A stretch of 32,908 nt of DNA. Origin: an uncultured Clostridia bacterium (GTDB lineage Bacteria; Bacillota; Clostridia; Christensenellales; Borkfalkiaceae). Shown piece after piece: positions 6,657 through 14,826 of the stretch. Location of the stretch: assembly GCA_947627065.1 (NCBI GenBank), contig CANQUN010000016.1, positions 1-32,908 of the forward strand. The letters run 5' to 3'. Positions within the stretch are counted from its first letter, which is position 1; each line of letters starts with the position of its first letter. The notes under the pieces are model-generated. The model was given only the letters and a program-made list of their open reading frames with translations, had not been told where the DNA came from and did no database searches. A program made the position numbers and the translations under genes.

Positions 6657-7517
6657 TTATTCTCCATAATATTTATTTATATGTTTGTTTTTTAATTCGT
6701 CGATTATCGTCTTGTACCTTGCGTAACGCGGGGCGGAAAGGCGCCCGTCCCTGACGGCCGCGGCCACGGCACAGCCCGGTTCGCCGACGTGCAGGCATCC
6801 CCTGTAACGGCAATTCGGCAGAAGGGCGAAATATTCGGGGTAAAAAAGCGCGGCCTCTTCGGGCAGGATGTCGGGCTTTACCGCACTGAACCCCGGGGTG
6901 TCAGCGACCTGAATGTCGCCGAAGGTGTAAATCCGCGACGCGGTTGTCGTGTGCCTGCCGCGCAGGGTCTTGTCGCTTACCTCCCCCGTGCGCAGTTGCA
7001 GCCCGAAAAGGGCGTTTAACAGCGACGATTTGCCCACGGCGCTCTGCCCCGCAAACGCCACGAGTTTGCCCGACATGGCCTTTTTAAGCCCGTCAAGCCC
7101 CTCGCCCGTGTGCGCGCTTACTTTGAAGATGGGACAGCCGACGTCCTTGTACTCGGAATACACCTCGTCGTAATAATTGTCGGAAATCTCCGTTTTATTG
7201 ACCGTGATCAAGGCCTGCACCCCGCCGTGAAGGACGGACAGAAGCAACTTGTCTATCATGGAAAAATCGGGTTTCGGAGGGTTGGCGACGACTATGTTCA
7301 CGGCGTCGAGATTGGCGATATTGGGTCGCAGAAAGAAGGATTTTCTTTCAAGAACGGACTCTACCGTGAGCGACGACGGGTCGAAATTGACAAAGTCGCC
7401 GACGACAATTCCGCACGATTTGATACGCAGCGTTCCGCGGGCCGTGCATTCGTAAATTGCGCCGCCTGAGTCCACCGAATATCTGCCCGAAACTATCTTT
7501 ACGACCCTGCCTTTCAC
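6657..7517 (-). CDS. rsgA: small ribosomal subunit biogenesis GTPase RsgA
   Basis: RsgA is a circularly permuted GTPase that checks the decoding centre of the 30S subunit late in assembly. Motif order confirms it: an N-terminal OB fold (about 1-65), G4 NKTE (107-110), G1 GQSAVGKSS (157-165), G3 DTPG (206-209), and a C-terminal zinc site C236, C241, H243, C249. The switch region RGRHTTT (186-192) is intact. Start is GTG, overlapping the rlmN stop as GTGA. In Bacillus the phosphatase prpC and kinase prkC lie between rlmN and rsgA; here nothing does. Confidence 0.96.
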   Translation of the reverse strand: MKGRVVKIVSGRYSVDSGGAIYECTARGTLRIKSCGIVVGDFVNFDPSSLTVESVLERKSFFLRPNIANLDAVNIVVANPPKPDFSMIDKLLLSVLHGGVQALITVNKTEISDNYYDEVYSEYKDVGCPIFKVSAHTGEGLDGLKKAMSGKLVAFAGQSAVGKSSLLNALFGLQLRTGEVSDKTLRGRHTTTASRIYTFGDIQVADTPGFSAVKPDILPEEAALFYPEYFALLPNCRYRGCLHVGEPGCAVAAAVRDGRLSAPRYARYKTIIDELKNKHINKYYGE

Positions 7518-8557
7518 CTGTCCGCGCCCCCGATAACTCCGTTTCTCAGCTGGCCGCAGGCGCCCCCTATATCGGCGCCCGTGCGGCGGCGCAGCGTTGC
7601 CGACAGACCGCCCTTCCGAAGCCGCGAAAGAAAGGAATGCGCGTCGCTTTCGACGGTGGATTTTAACCCTCTTTCTTTGACTTCATTCAGCCTTATAAGG
7701 TTAATATGACACGGTTTACCACCAAGCAGGGATATGAGCGCGGCGGCCGCGGCGGGCGTGTCGTTCACGCCTTTTATGAGCGAATATTCAAAGATGTAGC
7801 GTCTGCCCGTCTTTTCAAAATAATTGTCGCAGGCGGCCACTATTTCACGGACGGAATATTTTTTTGCAACGGGCATTATCTTGCGCCTCTCCTCGTCGAA
7901 GGGGCTGTGCAGCGAAACGCAGAGGTTGACGGGCAGGCCCTCGTCTGCCAAACGGTACATTTCGGGCACCAGACCGCAAGTTGAAAGGGAGATGTTCCTC
8001 GGGCTTATGTTGAGTCCGCCGGGGGCGGATATCTCCCTGATGAAGGCCAGGACGTTATCGTAATTGTCAAGCGGTTCGCCGCTGCCCATAAGCACGACGT
8101 TGGTAACCTTTCTCTCCTTACCGTCTCCTTCCTTTCTGTTGACCTTGTATATCTGTGAGGCGATCTCACCCGACGAGAGGTTGCGGACGAGGCCGTGAAG
8201 TCCCGAAGCGCAGAAGGCGCAGTTCATGCGGCAGCCGACCTGCGTGGAGACGCATTGGGTGTTGCCGTAAGAATACTTCATCAGAACTCCCTCCACGAGG
8301 TTGCCGTCCGCAAGTTCGAACAGAAACTTTTCCGTTCCGTCCGAGGCGGTGAGCGTCCTGTCGATGGTAAGGGCAACGTCCTCGTATTCTTCAAGGAGTT
8401 TTTCTCTCAAAGCCGCGCTCAGTTCGGTCATGGAGGAGATGTCCTCGCCCCTGTGTATGGCACGGCGTATCTGGCCCGCGCGGTAGGACTTTTCACCGTA
8501 TTCCGCCGCCAGCCGTTCGAGGCCGCGTATGTCGAGATCCTGCAGAATCTTTTTCAC
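7514..8557 (-). CDS. rlmN: dual-specificity RNA methyltransferase RlmN
   Basis: RlmN is a radical-SAM enzyme that methylates C2 of A2503 in 23S rRNA and A37 of some tRNAs. The 4Fe-4S site CRMNCAFC (CxxxCxxC) begins near residue 108, and the C-terminal catalytic cysteine is in GADIGGACGQL. The SAM-binding GSGEPLDN motif is present. At 347 residues it is of normal length. Start is GTG with GGAGG 5 bases upstream, overlapping the rsmB stop as GTGA. Confidence 0.96.
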   Translation of the reverse strand: MKKILQDLDIRGLERLAAEYGEKSYRAGQIRRAIHRGEDISSMTELSAALREKLLEEYEDVALTIDRTLTASDGTEKFLFELADGNLVEGVLMKYSYGNTQCVSTQVGCRMNCAFCASGLHGLVRNLSSGEIASQIYKVNRKEGDGKERKVTNVVLMGSGEPLDNYDNVLAFIREISAPGGLNISPRNISLSTCGLVPEMYRLADEGLPVNLCVSLHSPFDEERRKIMPVAKKYSVREIVAACDNYFEKTGRRYIFEYSLIKGVNDTPAAAAALISLLGGKPCHINLIRLNEVKERGLKSTVESDAHSFLSRLRKGGLSATLRRRTGADIGGACGQLRNGVIGGADR

Positions 8558-9795
8558 TTAACCCTCCGCATGGCCGAGATGTAAAACCCTGCCCCGAATG
8601 ATATGTCAGGTAAAATCTGAACGCCAAAATCCGTTGTTTCATAAGGAATTTTAAGAGAAATTATCTCTGACGTAAACGCTTTGTTCCGGGTTAAAAAGCG
8701 CCCCGCCACGCCGTCGTTTTCGCTTGATAAAAAAGAACACGTGGAATATACGAGAAGCCCGCCCGCCGAGACGTATCGCGAGCAGTTTTGCAATATCTCA
8801 AACTGAATTTGATTGAGCTTTTCGACGGTCTCCTCCGTCTTGTTGAGTTTTATGTCGGGGTTGGTTTTCAGCACGCCCATGCCGCTGCACGGAACGTCGC
8901 ACAGCACGGCGTCAAAGGCGTTTTCGTACTCTTTTATAAAAACCGTAGCGTCGCCGTTCACGACGGTTATGTTGTCCCTCCCCATCCTCGCGGCGTACTC
9001 GCGGATGAGTTGCACGCGGTGGGGATGAATTTCTTGCGAGACGACGTTTTCAAAGGTCATGGAAAGCAGCACCGATTTGCCGCCCGGGGCGGCGCAGGCA
9101 TCAAAGAGGTTGCGACCGCAACCCACGGCCTCGGCCACGGCAACCGAGCCTATCGACTGAAAGGTGTAAATCCCCTTGTCGTAATCGGCGTTACGCCTGA
9201 AACGGGGGACGAAAAACACGTTTTCGTACGGAGTATTGATATATTCTATGTTTTTATTTTTAAGATATTCCCGCCCGTTTTGGGGAAAACGCAGGCAGGT
9301 CTTTTCGCCTTCCGCCGCCATTATCGATTCGGCGCGTTCCGCTCCGTAATTAGAAAGGAGATCGCGCACGGCAAAACACGGATAATCGTATTTGAGAGAA
9401 AGGCTTTTTACGGTATCCGCGGGCTGTGGAAATTCGGCCGCGGCGTACCCGCGCAGGACGGCGTTTACAAAGCCGCTGACGCCCTTTTTGCCGAGTTTGT
9501 TGCAAAGTTCGACCGTCGCGTCGGTAACGGCGTAAACGGCCTTGCCGAGGAAAGTTATGTTGTAGATGGCTATTTTGAGCAGTATTCTTACGGGAAGTTT
9601 AGGATTTTTGGAGCAGAGGCGGGAGATTCTGTCGGACAGGAAGATGTCCCGTTCGAGAACGCCGTAGCATATCTTGGTAACGGCCGAACGGTTGCTTTCG
9701 TCAATGTCTGTCTCGGTCATGGCCTGTTTGAGATACGCGCCCTCTCCGTACACCTTTTGAAGGATGCGGTAAGAATCGTAAAAGGTGATCAGCAC
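8554..9795 (-). CDS. rsmB: 16S rRNA (cytosine-967 C5) methyltransferase RsmB
   Basis: RsmB makes m5C967 in 16S rRNA using SAM. The first ~140 residues resemble the NusB-like RNA-binding domain of the family (GVLERDIFLSDRI, FVNAVLRGY). The methyltransferase domain has the SAM loop DACAAPGGKS, the PCSG cysteine near residue 300 and the catalytic STCS cysteine near 350. The start is GTG, inside the last codons of fmt, with GGGAG about 10 bases upstream. It is slightly shorter than typical members (413 residues), mainly at the N-terminus. Confidence 0.94.
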   Translation of the reverse strand: MLITFYDSYRILQKVYGEGAYLKQAMTETDIDESNRSAVTKICYGVLERDIFLSDRISRLCSKNPKLPVRILLKIAIYNITFLGKAVYAVTDATVELCNKLGKKGVSGFVNAVLRGYAAAEFPQPADTVKSLSLKYDYPCFAVRDLLSNYGAERAESIMAAEGEKTCLRFPQNGREYLKNKNIEYINTPYENVFFVPRFRRNADYDKGIYTFQSIGSVAVAEAVGCGRNLFDACAAPGGKSVLLSMTFENVVSQEIHPHRVQLIREYAARMGRDNITVVNGDATVFIKEYENAFDAVLCDVPCSGMGVLKTNPDIKLNKTEETVEKLNQIQFEILQNCSRYVSAGGLLVYSTCSFLSSENDGVAGRFLTRNKAFTSEIISLKIPYETTDFGVQILPDISFGAGFYISAMRRVK

Positions 9796-10727
9796 GGCGC
9801 GTCCGCTCCCATACGGCTGCCCGTTTCAAACCTTCTGCCGAGGAGGAAAACTTCCGACGGCAGCCTTTTTGCCCCTTCCCACTGCAACTGTGTTATCTTG
9901 ACATCTCCGCCGTTTGCGGCGATGATTATTCCGTTTTTCTTGTCCGAAGCGACGACCGTGCCCGCGGGGAGACCCGAGGAACCCGCCCGTTCGGCCTTCC
10001 AGATTTTGACCGAGGTGCCCTTGTAAAAAGTGAACGCGCCCGGCCACGGGTCCATGGCGCGCACGCGGTTTACTATGTTTTCGGGCGTGTCCGACCAATC
10101 TATCAGCCCGTCCTGCTTGGTGAGCATTCTGACCGTGGTGGCCGCCGAATCGTCCTGCGGGGTGAAGGTCGCCTTGCCCGATTCGACGAGGGCGAGTGCT
10201 TCAACTATGAGTTGGCTGCCGAGAACGGACAGCCTGTCGAAGAGCGAACCCGCCGTTTCCTCCTTGCCGATGGGGGTCTTGCGGGAGATTAGAATGTCGC
10301 CCGTGTCAACGCCCGCTTCTGTTTTCATTATGGTAACGCCCGTGTATTCGTCCCCGTTGAGAATGGCCCACTGTATGGGCGCGGCTCCCCTGTATTTGGG
10401 CAGGAGCGACGCGTGCACGTTGAGTATGCCGTGCGGCGGAATGTCAATTATTTCCTGCGAAAGTATCTGCCCGTAAGCGCAGGTAACAAACACGTCCGCC
10501 CCTATGTTCCTGAGAATCTCAACGCCCTCTGCCCTAACTTTTGCAAACTGAAAAACGGGAACGCCGAGTTCGACCGCCGCCTGCTTGACGGGGCAAAAGG
10601 TTATTTCTCCCTTTCTGCCGCGGGGTTTGTCGGGCTGGGTTACCACGGCGGCTACCTCGTGTTTTTCACACAAGGCCCTGAAGGACGGCACGGCGAAATC
10701 GGGAGTGCCGAAGAACACGACCTTCAC
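9789..10727 (-). CDS. fmt: methionyl-tRNA formyltransferase
   Basis: Fmt formylates initiator Met-tRNA with 10-formyl-tetrahydrofolate. The N-terminal catalytic domain shows GTPDFAVPSF (7-16), the active-site segment NVHASLLPKYRGAAP (103-117) and GVDTGDIL (about 138), then a C-terminal OB-like tRNA-binding domain. At 312 residues it is full length. It starts with GTG directly abutting the def stop, with GGAGG inside the def 3' end. Def-Fmt adjacency is standard, since the two enzymes add and remove the formyl group. Confidence 0.97.
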   Translation of the reverse strand: MKVVFFGTPDFAVPSFRALCEKHEVAAVVTQPDKPRGRKGEITFCPVKQAAVELGVPVFQFAKVRAEGVEILRNIGADVFVTCAYGQILSQEIIDIPPHGILNVHASLLPKYRGAAPIQWAILNGDEYTGVTIMKTEAGVDTGDILISRKTPIGKEETAGSLFDRLSVLGSQLIVEALALVESGKATFTPQDDSAATTVRMLTKQDGLIDWSDTPENIVNRVRAMDPWPGAFTFYKGTSVKIWKAERAGSSGLPAGTVVASDKKNGIIIAANGGDVKITQLQWEGAKRLPSEVFLLGRRFETGSRMGADAPC

Positions 10728-11183
10728 TTACCTGTCCTCCAGAGAATCGGCTATGTCTACGAAAAGCCTGCCTTCGAGATGGTCGTACTCGTGGCAGATT
10801 ATACGCGCAAATTTGCCTTTTGCAACAACGGTAAAGGGCTTTCCGTACCTATCGAAAGCCTTGACGGTAACCTTGTTGGGACGCGTTACGGTGCCCCACT
10901 TGCTCCTGACCGAAAGACAGCCTTCGGTGCCCGTCTGGCTGCCTTTTGCCGAAACGATGACGGGATTTATAAATTCGTAATACCCTTCTTCCTCGGCGTC
11001 CGCGATGAACACGCGGCGGAGAACGCCCACCTGCGGGCCTGCAAGACCCACGCCGTCGGCCTTGACGAGAGTTTCTCTCATGTCGTCGAGAAGAGTGTGA
11101 AGCCTGTCGTCAAAATCGGTTACTTCAAAGCATTTTTTACGGAGAGTGTCGTCCCCTAACTGCAAGATGTTTCTTATGGCCAT
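10728..11183 (-). CDS. def: peptide deformylase
   Basis: Def removes the formyl group from nascent protein N-termini. All three metal-site motifs are visible: GVGLAGPQVG (44-53), EGCLS (87-91, Cys89 a metal ligand) and HEYDHLEG (131-138, two His ligands and the catalytic Glu). GLAGPQ replaces the more common GLAAPQ. The 151-residue length and the short C-terminus fit a clostridial-type deformylase. AGGAG precedes the ATG by 6 bases; the gene lies 17 bp after priA. Confidence 0.97.
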   Translation of the reverse strand: MAIRNILQLGDDTLRKKCFEVTDFDDRLHTLLDDMRETLVKADGVGLAGPQVGVLRRVFIADAEEEGYYEFINPVIVSAKGSQTGTEGCLSVRSKWGTVTRPNKVTVKAFDRYGKPFTVVAKGKFARIICHEYDHLEGRLFVDIADSLEDR

Positions 11184-11200
11184 ATCTGTCTCCTGTTATC

Positions 11201-13396
11201 CTAATTGAGATTGTTGGGATTTTCTTCCACGTAAACGTTTACGTCCTTAGTCCTGTATTTGCCCGCGATAATGTAGACGGAATCTACGATTTTACGCTTG
11301 CCCGATACGATTCTCATGAGTACCTGATAGCGGAATTTGTTCTGCACCCGCTTTATCGGCGAGCGCATCTTGCCGAAAAAGATGAACTCGTCCGGATTTT
11401 CCGAGCGGATGTTCTCCGTTTCGGTACAGACCGCCTTGAGGACTTCGAGAGCCTTGGCGTCGTCTGCCGATTCGACCATCACCCTGACTATGTCCGCAAA
11501 GGGAGGAAAACCCGTGGCGCGCCTCAGTTCGACTTCCGAACGGATGAATCCGTCGTAATCGTAGTTTACGGCAAATCTCAAAACGGGATTCTCGGGATTG
11601 TAGGTCTGCAGAACCACCGTTCCCTTCTTTTCGGCCCTGCCGCACCTGCCCGCCACCTGAGTGAGCAGTTGAAACGTCCTTTCCCTGCTCCTGTAATCGG
11701 AAAAGTACAGACTCATGTCCGCGTCGAGAATGCCGACGAGGGTTACCGACGGAAAGTCGTGGCCCTTGGCTATCATCTGGGTGCCGACGAGGATGTCGGC
11801 GTTGCCCGAGGCAAACTCGTTTATTATCTTGAAATGCCCCTCTTTGTTCCTCGTGGTGTCGTTGTCCATCCTGAGTATCCGCGCCTCGGGAAAGGTCTTT
11901 TTCAAATCCTGAACCACCCTTTCCGTACCCGTTCCGCCGTAGCGTATGTACTCGCTGCCGCATTCGGGACAGGCGGTGAGCATCTTGTACGTCGCGTTGC
12001 AGTAGTGGCATTTAAGCACGTTGGAATCGAGATGATACGTAAGCGAAACGTCGCACGATTGACATTTTACAACATAGCCGCATTCCTGACAGATGACCGT
12101 TTGCGAGTAGCCTCTCCTGTTGAGGAAGATCATGGCCTGATTGCCCTCGTCAAGCGTCTTTTTAAGTTCGCTGCGTAGCGCCAGCGAAAAAGCCGAAGCG
12201 TTGCCCCGTCTTACTTCCTTGCGCATGTCGGCAATCTCTATTTCGGGCAGGGGCATCTTGTTTATCCTGTCGGGCATTCCGACAAGCCCGTAAACGCCGC
12301 TCTCCGCCCGCACGAAGGATTCGATGGAAGGGGTCGCGCTGCCGAGGACGAGCCTGCAGCCGTTGTATTTAGCCCTGAACGAGGCTATTTCGAGGGTGCT
12401 GTAACGGGGATTGGTTTCGCTGAGGTAACTTCCGTCGTGCTCTTCGTCCACGATGATGACGCCCACGTTCTCCACGGGTGCAAACACCGCGCTCCTCGCC
12501 CCGATGGCTATTCTCGCCTCGCCCGTCCTCAGCCTCCACCATTCGTCAAAGCGTTCGCCGTTGGAAAGGCCGCTGTGCAGTATGGCCGCGGCCGAGCCGA
12601 AGCGGGCGCGCAACTGCGAGAGCATCTGCGGGGTGAGCGATATTTCGGGGACGAGCATGATGGCCGTACGCCCCTCGTCTACCGCGCTTTTGATGAGATT
12701 TAGGTAAACTTCCGTCTTGCCGCTGCCCGTAACGCCGTGCAGAAGCGTCGTTCCGTCGGGACGGGAAAGTATGGTTTCTATGGCGTTTTTCTGTGCTTTT
12801 ACGAGGTCTACGGCCTTGCTCTCCTTCTTGAGCGAAAGGTAAGGGTTGCGGTTTTCCCGCTCGGTTATCTCGGACAGGAAACCCTTTGCGAGCATGGCGC
12901 GGACCGCCGAATCGCCGAACTTTTCCCTGAGTTCCGCAGAACGGCACCTGCCCTCTTTTGCAAGAAATTCGGCAATGCCCTTCTGGGCGGGCGCGCGCGA
13001 ACCCGTGCGGGAGATTATCTCCACTGAGGAGAATGCGGGATTCAACGTATAGAACACCGCGTTTTTGGCTTTTACCTTGCCTTTTCTCATCTCCGAAGGC
13101 AGCATTAGCCTCAGCGCAAGAGCCGTGGTTACATGGTACCTTTCCTTGACGAAACGGACGATTTCCAGCCCTTCACGGGTAAGTGCGGGAACGTCGTCGA
13201 TGACTTTAAGAATATCCTTGACCTTGTTTTTGTCGAACTCGGGATTTTCCTTGAGGGCCATGACGATGCCGTCTATTTTTTTTACGCCGAAGGGGACCGT
13301 TACGCGGCTACCCTCGTAACAGTCCTCGGTTGCACGGTATTCAAATATCCTGTCGACTTCGCCGCTGGCTATGTCGACTATCACGTCAGCGTACAT
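11201..13396 (-). CDS. priA: primosomal protein N' (replication restart helicase PriA)
   Basis: PriA recognises abandoned forks and reloads the replicative helicase. The 731-residue protein has the N-terminal 3'-DNA-binding domain (MYADVIVDIASG onward), Walker A GVTGSGKTEVYL near residue 222, DEEH in the following helicase motif, and an inserted zinc region with eight cysteines in CxxC pairs (about 437-482). The ATG is placed by homology of the N-terminal MYAxVIVDI; no Shine-Dalgarno precedes it, and instead TATAAT lies a few bases upstream. A 212-bp gap with tandem palindromes separates it from rpoZ. In Bacillus coaBC occupies that position. Confidence 0.95.
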   Translation of the reverse strand: MYADVIVDIASGEVDRIFEYRATEDCYEGSRVTVPFGVKKIDGIVMALKENPEFDKNKVKDILKVIDDVPALTREGLEIVRFVKERYHVTTALALRLMLPSEMRKGKVKAKNAVFYTLNPAFSSVEIISRTGSRAPAQKGIAEFLAKEGRCRSAELREKFGDSAVRAMLAKGFLSEITERENRNPYLSLKKESKAVDLVKAQKNAIETILSRPDGTTLLHGVTGSGKTEVYLNLIKSAVDEGRTAIMLVPEISLTPQMLSQLRARFGSAAAILHSGLSNGERFDEWWRLRTGEARIAIGARSAVFAPVENVGVIIVDEEHDGSYLSETNPRYSTLEIASFRAKYNGCRLVLGSATPSIESFVRAESGVYGLVGMPDRINKMPLPEIEIADMRKEVRRGNASAFSLALRSELKKTLDEGNQAMIFLNRRGYSQTVICQECGYVVKCQSCDVSLTYHLDSNVLKCHYCNATYKMLTACPECGSEYIRYGGTGTERVVQDLKKTFPEARILRMDNDTTRNKEGHFKIINEFASGNADILVGTQMIAKGHDFPSVTLVGILDADMSLYFSDYRSRERTFQLLTQVAGRCGRAEKKGTVVLQTYNPENPVLRFAVNYDYDGFIRSEVELRRATGFPPFADIVRVMVESADDAKALEVLKAVCTETENIRSENPDEFIFFGKMRSPIKRVQNKFRYQVLMRIVSGKRKIVDSVYIIAGKYRTKDVNVYVEENPNNLN

Positions 13397-13492
13397 GAAT
13401 TATAATGTATGCGGCATCGGCTGCCCGCCCGCGTTACGGCGTTGCGCATGCGGAATGCGCCTGCACGGGAATTATGCAATTTGCGCTTCAAT

Positions 13493-13558
13493 AATTTCTG
13501 CTTCGCGCAAAAATTATATAAAAAGTATATAATTTGCGCTACGCGCAGAAATTATATA
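13493..13558. repeat. tandem AT-rich palindromes between rpoZ and priA
   Basis: Two adjacent palindromes share the same building blocks. The right one (13526-13558) is TATATAATTTGCGC, TAC, then GCGC-AG-AAATTATATA. The left one (about 13493-13515) pairs AATTTCTGC with GCAAAAATT around TTCGC. The two halves are also inverted copies of each other, so 13493-13520 and 13526-13553 can form one long imperfect hairpin of about 28-base arms with a 5-base loop (AAAAG). A further partial copy (AATTTGCGCTTC) precedes it at 13479-13490. It could be a small mobile repeat, an mRNA processing or attenuation structure, or a protein-binding site. There is no coding sequence here. Confidence 0.75.
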
Positions 13559-13599
13559 AAAATCAGGCCGTGAATTTACGCGACCCGAAAGTTGAAGAT

Positions 13600-13615
13600 G
13601 TATTGAACTCAATAC
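13600..13615. repeat. perfect inverted repeat over the rpoZ stop codon
   Basis: GTATTGA and TCAATAC are perfect inverted copies separated by AC, and include the TGA stop of rpoZ (13611-13609). As RNA it would form a short hairpin at the end of the gene; as DNA it could be a binding site. Confidence 0.45.
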
Positions 13616-13812
13616 TTCGATACGGTTACCCTGCCCTCGAGAATCTCGTACGCGGCGGCCGTTATCGGCTTGTACGGACCCGGAACTTCGGTAAGACCCC
13701 TGTTGTGAGCGTCGTCTATGAGCTGCCTTGCCCTCTTGGCCGCAACTATGCAGAGGGCGTAACGGTTGCCCGTCTTTTTGACCAGCATATCCACAGAAGG
13801 TTCATGTATCAT
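13609..13812 (-). CDS. rpoZ: RNA polymerase omega subunit
   Basis: Omega helps assemble and stabilise RNA polymerase by clamping the beta-prime C-terminus. The 67-residue protein has the family pattern: PSVDMLVKKTGNRYALCIVAAKRARQL, then a C-terminal helix with ITAAAYEILEGRV. It lies 12 bases after yicC. In Bacillus the guanylate kinase gene gmk (and remA) lies between yicC and rpoZ; both are absent here. Confidence 0.93.
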   Translation of the reverse strand: MIHEPSVDMLVKKTGNRYALCIVAAKRARQLIDDAHNRGLTEVPGPYKPITAAAYEILEGRVTVSKY

Positions 13813-13824
13813 AATTTTGTCCTC

Positions 13825-14706
13825 CTATTCCAGATTTTGTATCTGTTCTCTTATCTTTTCGATTTCGCTTTTGAGAGCCAAGGCCTTGGACGTGAGCGTT
13901 ACGTCGTTGGCTTTGGAGCAAATGGTGTTTGCTTCTCTGTTGAATTCCTGAATGAGGAAGTCGAGTTTTCTCCCCGCTACCTCGCCCCCGCATATCTTGC
14001 GGAACTGCGATATGTGCGAACGCAGCCTTGCGATTTCTTCGTCTATGTTGCTCTTGTCCGCAAAAAACGCCACTTCGTTTAGAAGTCTCCCTTCGTCGAG
14101 CGGAACGTTTTCGAGATATTCGGTTATCCTCTGGCGGAGTTTTTCTCTATATTCCGCGCTTATTTCGGGCGCACGGGCGGCTATTTCGTCAACCAGCCGC
14201 TCTATTTCGGCAAGGTGGAGGAGAATTTCCGCACACAGTTTTTCCCCTTCTTTCAGGCGCATACGGTTGAGATTTTCGCAGGCCTCGGTAACGAGTTTTT
14301 CGGTTATTTCACCGAGTTTGTCGTCCGTAGTCTCCCCCCTCACCGTTATCACGTCGGGCATGCGCATGAGCGTTTTGAGATCGAGCGCGTCGGGGAAAGG
14401 ATAATCCACTTCTTCGGCAAGACGTCTTGCCGCCTGCGCGTAACTCTTTGCAAGGGGAATGTCCACGTCGAGGGCGACCTGTCTGTCCCTGCTGTCGGCG
14501 TACGTTATGTACAGGTCGATTCTGCCGCGGGCCACGCGGGACTGGACGGACTTGCGTATCACGTCGTCAAATTGGTTGAACAGCCTTGGATATTTGGCGT
14601 TTATATCGAGGAATCTGTTGTTTACGGACTTGATTTCCACCGTTATCACAAGACCGCCGTCGTTGTATTCGGCCTTGCCGAATCCCGTCATGCTGTACAT
14701 AAACAC
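13825..14706 (-). CDS. YicC family protein (predicted endoribonuclease)
   Basis: The protein begins MFMYSMTGFGKAE, the YicC signature, and ends with the DUF1732-type C-terminal domain (SKANDVTLTSKALALKSEIEKIREQIQNLE). Members in Escherichia coli have been linked to RNA turnover as an RNase; the role in Firmicutes is less clear. Two ATG codons are possible: 14706 (GGAG 5 bases upstream) and 14700 (GGAG 11 bases upstream); the family N-terminus fits both. It is first gene of the long operon running to spoVM, preceded by a well-formed promoter and a structured leader. Confidence 0.9.
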   Translation of the reverse strand: MFMYSMTGFGKAEYNDGGLVITVEIKSVNNRFLDINAKYPRLFNQFDDVIRKSVQSRVARGRIDLYITYADSRDRQVALDVDIPLAKSYAQAARRLAEEVDYPFPDALDLKTLMRMPDVITVRGETTDDKLGEITEKLVTEACENLNRMRLKEGEKLCAEILLHLAEIERLVDEIAARAPEISAEYREKLRQRITEYLENVPLDEGRLLNEVAFFADKSNIDEEIARLRSHISQFRKICGGEVAGRKLDFLIQEFNREANTICSKANDVTLTSKALALKSEIEKIREQIQNLE

Positions 14707-14712
14707 TCCGAA

Positions 14713-14778
14713 TACGGATTTGCCCGCTGCAGGAAGGTTTCCGCCGTGTAAACGGGCTTTTTCCGTACTTTCGCGTAC
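14713..14778 (-). promoter_or_regulatory. structured 5' leader of yicC with alternative hairpins
   Basis: Downstream of the promoter the transcript can form hairpin A, GTAC-GCGAAA-GTAC (14778-14765). It can instead form hairpin B, in which TACGGA (14767-14762) pairs with TCCGTA (14718-14713) and, after a small internal loop, GCCCG (14757-14753) pairs with CGGGC (14726-14722); the apical loop holds a further GGAA/TTCC mini-stem. The GTAC at 14768-14765 is shared, so A and B exclude each other. Hairpin B ends just before the GGAG ribosome binding site. I recognise no known riboswitch class. Confidence 0.5.
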
Positions 14779-14797
14779 TTAAATGATTATATAGTAT

Positions 14798-14826
14798 ATA
14801 ATATCATATCGCGCGCGAAATTTCAA
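14798..14826 (-). promoter_or_regulatory. promoter of the yicC-to-spoVM operon
   Basis: On the minus strand TTGAAA (14826-14821) and TATTAT (14803-14798) are 17 bases apart, with TGA directly before the -10 box, that is, an extended -10 element. Transcription would start near 14790, giving a leader of about 84 bases. Confidence 0.78.
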
